DNA from: Streptomyces qaidamensis
GTDB taxonomy: Bacteria > Actinomycetota > Actinomycetes > Streptomycetales > Streptomycetaceae
Assembly (NCBI RefSeq): GCF_001611795.1
Contig: NZ_CP015098.1
Span: 2,790,001-2,854,000, forward strand
Reading direction: 5' to 3'
DNA: 64,000 nt
This document shows positions 63,645 to 64,000 of this stretch, piece after piece. A model generated the notes under the pieces. That model had not been told where the DNA came from and did not search any database. It saw only the letters and a list, made by a program, of their open reading frames with translations. Each line of letters starts with the position of its first letter. Position 1 is the first letter of the stretch. Position numbers and translations under genes: made by a program.

Positions 63645-64000
63645 TCAGACCAGCGTCACGGTGATGTCGCCGCGGGTCGCCTTCGAGTACGGGCAGACAC
63701 CGTGGGCCTTCTCGATCAGTGAGCGGGCGACCCCACGGTCCACCCTGGGGATGTCGGCCGAGATCTCGACGATGATCCCGAAACCGTCCCCGTTCTTGCC
63801 GAGGCCGACCTTGGCGGTGACGGTCGAACCGGTGAGGTCGGCGCCCTCCTCACGGGCGACGACGCCGAGGGCTCCCTGGAAGCAGGCGCTGTAGCCGGCG
63901 GCGAACAGCTGCTCCGGGTTGGTCCCGGCGCCGCTGCCGCCCATCTCCTTCGGCGGGTTGACGACGACGTCGAGCCTGCCGTCGTCGGTGGCGACCCGCC
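63645..64000 (-). CDS. ohr: Organic hydroperoxide resistance protein, OsmC/Ohr family (5' end outside window)
   Basis: Only the last ~118 residues are visible. GGSGAGTNPEQLFAAGYSACFQGAL carries the peroxidatic Cys, and AHGVCPYSKATRGDI the second; this pair with AGYSACF is the Ohr signature. Ohr reduces organic hydroperoxides using lipoyl groups. In many bacteria an ohrR MarR gene is next to it; whether that holds here cannot be seen. The N-terminus and start lie beyond position 64000. Confidence 0.9.
   Translation of the reverse strand, partial: RVATDDGRLDVVVNPPKEMGGSGAGTNPEQLFAAGYSACFQGALGVVAREEGADLTGSTVTAKVGLGKNGDGFGIIVEISADIPRVDRGVARSLIEKAHGVCPYSKATRGDITVTLV

Overview
The window is very GC-rich (GC-ending codons dominate), dense with genes on both strands, uses many GTG/TTG starts and several leaderless promoters. 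Together with DUF3145, DUF3052, the homodimeric AceE and the fasR-fabD-fabH-acpP-fabF order, this points to a Streptomyces chromosome, core rather than arm. No phage, plasmid or IS element was seen.

Region by region. 1-7.2 kb: a GNAT acetyltransferase; a drug-efflux MFS protein with a MarR-like tail broken by a one-base frameshift; a peptidoglycan-binding membrane protein; a chloramphenicol phosphotransferase homologue; a HAD phosphatase; and a GDT1/TMEM165 cation exporter behind a yybP-ykoY (manganese) riboswitch. 7.2-20 kb: secreted HNH nuclease, PhoD-like phosphatase, an FAD/NAD(P)-binding protein carrying 14 perfect heptads, DoxX, SNARE-associated/DedA-type and PAP2 membrane proteins, DUF2277, a ketopantoate-reductase-like enzyme, a DUF305/DUF6153 pair, a scar of broken genes (17.9-18.8 kb), DinB and tRNA-Val(UAC). 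20-33 kb: a DUF4097 lipoprotein, a coiled-coil protein, FmdB, DedA, then a tellurium-resistance-type (Ter) stress locus: an aldolase/citrate-lyase-like enzyme, an 854-residue double phosphoribosyltransferase and a HAD phosphatase in one minus-strand operon, with four TerD-superfamily proteins and a DUF475 membrane protein next to it. 33-47 kb: peroxiredoxin, DUF3052, aceE, potassium channel, DHA2 efflux pump with divergent TetR regulator, a leaderless alpha/beta hydrolase behind a Crp-like site, DUF4429, and a MerR/aldo-keto reductase operon whose promoter has the stretched MerR-type geometry. 46.6-52.2 kb: fatty-acid synthesis (fasR, fabD, fabH, acpP, fabF) closed by a strong terminator, then DUF3145. 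52-64 kb: lipoprotein esterase, aldose epimerase, GH3 glycosidase with divergent TetR regulator, a secreted pyroglutamyl-peptidase-like protein whose expected catalytic cysteine is serine, EI24 protein, M14 carboxypeptidase, beta-lactamase-family hydrolase, and an Ohr/OsmC peroxidase cut by the window edge.

Functional links. The fab cluster makes malonyl-ACP, primes and elongates fatty acids under FasR. The Ter genes are predicted (by comparative genomics, not biochemistry) to make a nucleoside-like metabolite and act with calcium-binding TerD proteins in membrane stress. Most regulatory sites rest on symmetry and spacing alone.

Standout sequence structures: the riboswitch, a perfect 22-bp inverted repeat inside the double-phosphoribosyltransferase gene, the 14-heptad block, a 15-bp-stem hairpin between two terD genes, an 18-bp AT-rich palindrome next to the DUF475 gene, and a 40-bp repeat in four copies that duplicates a gene end.
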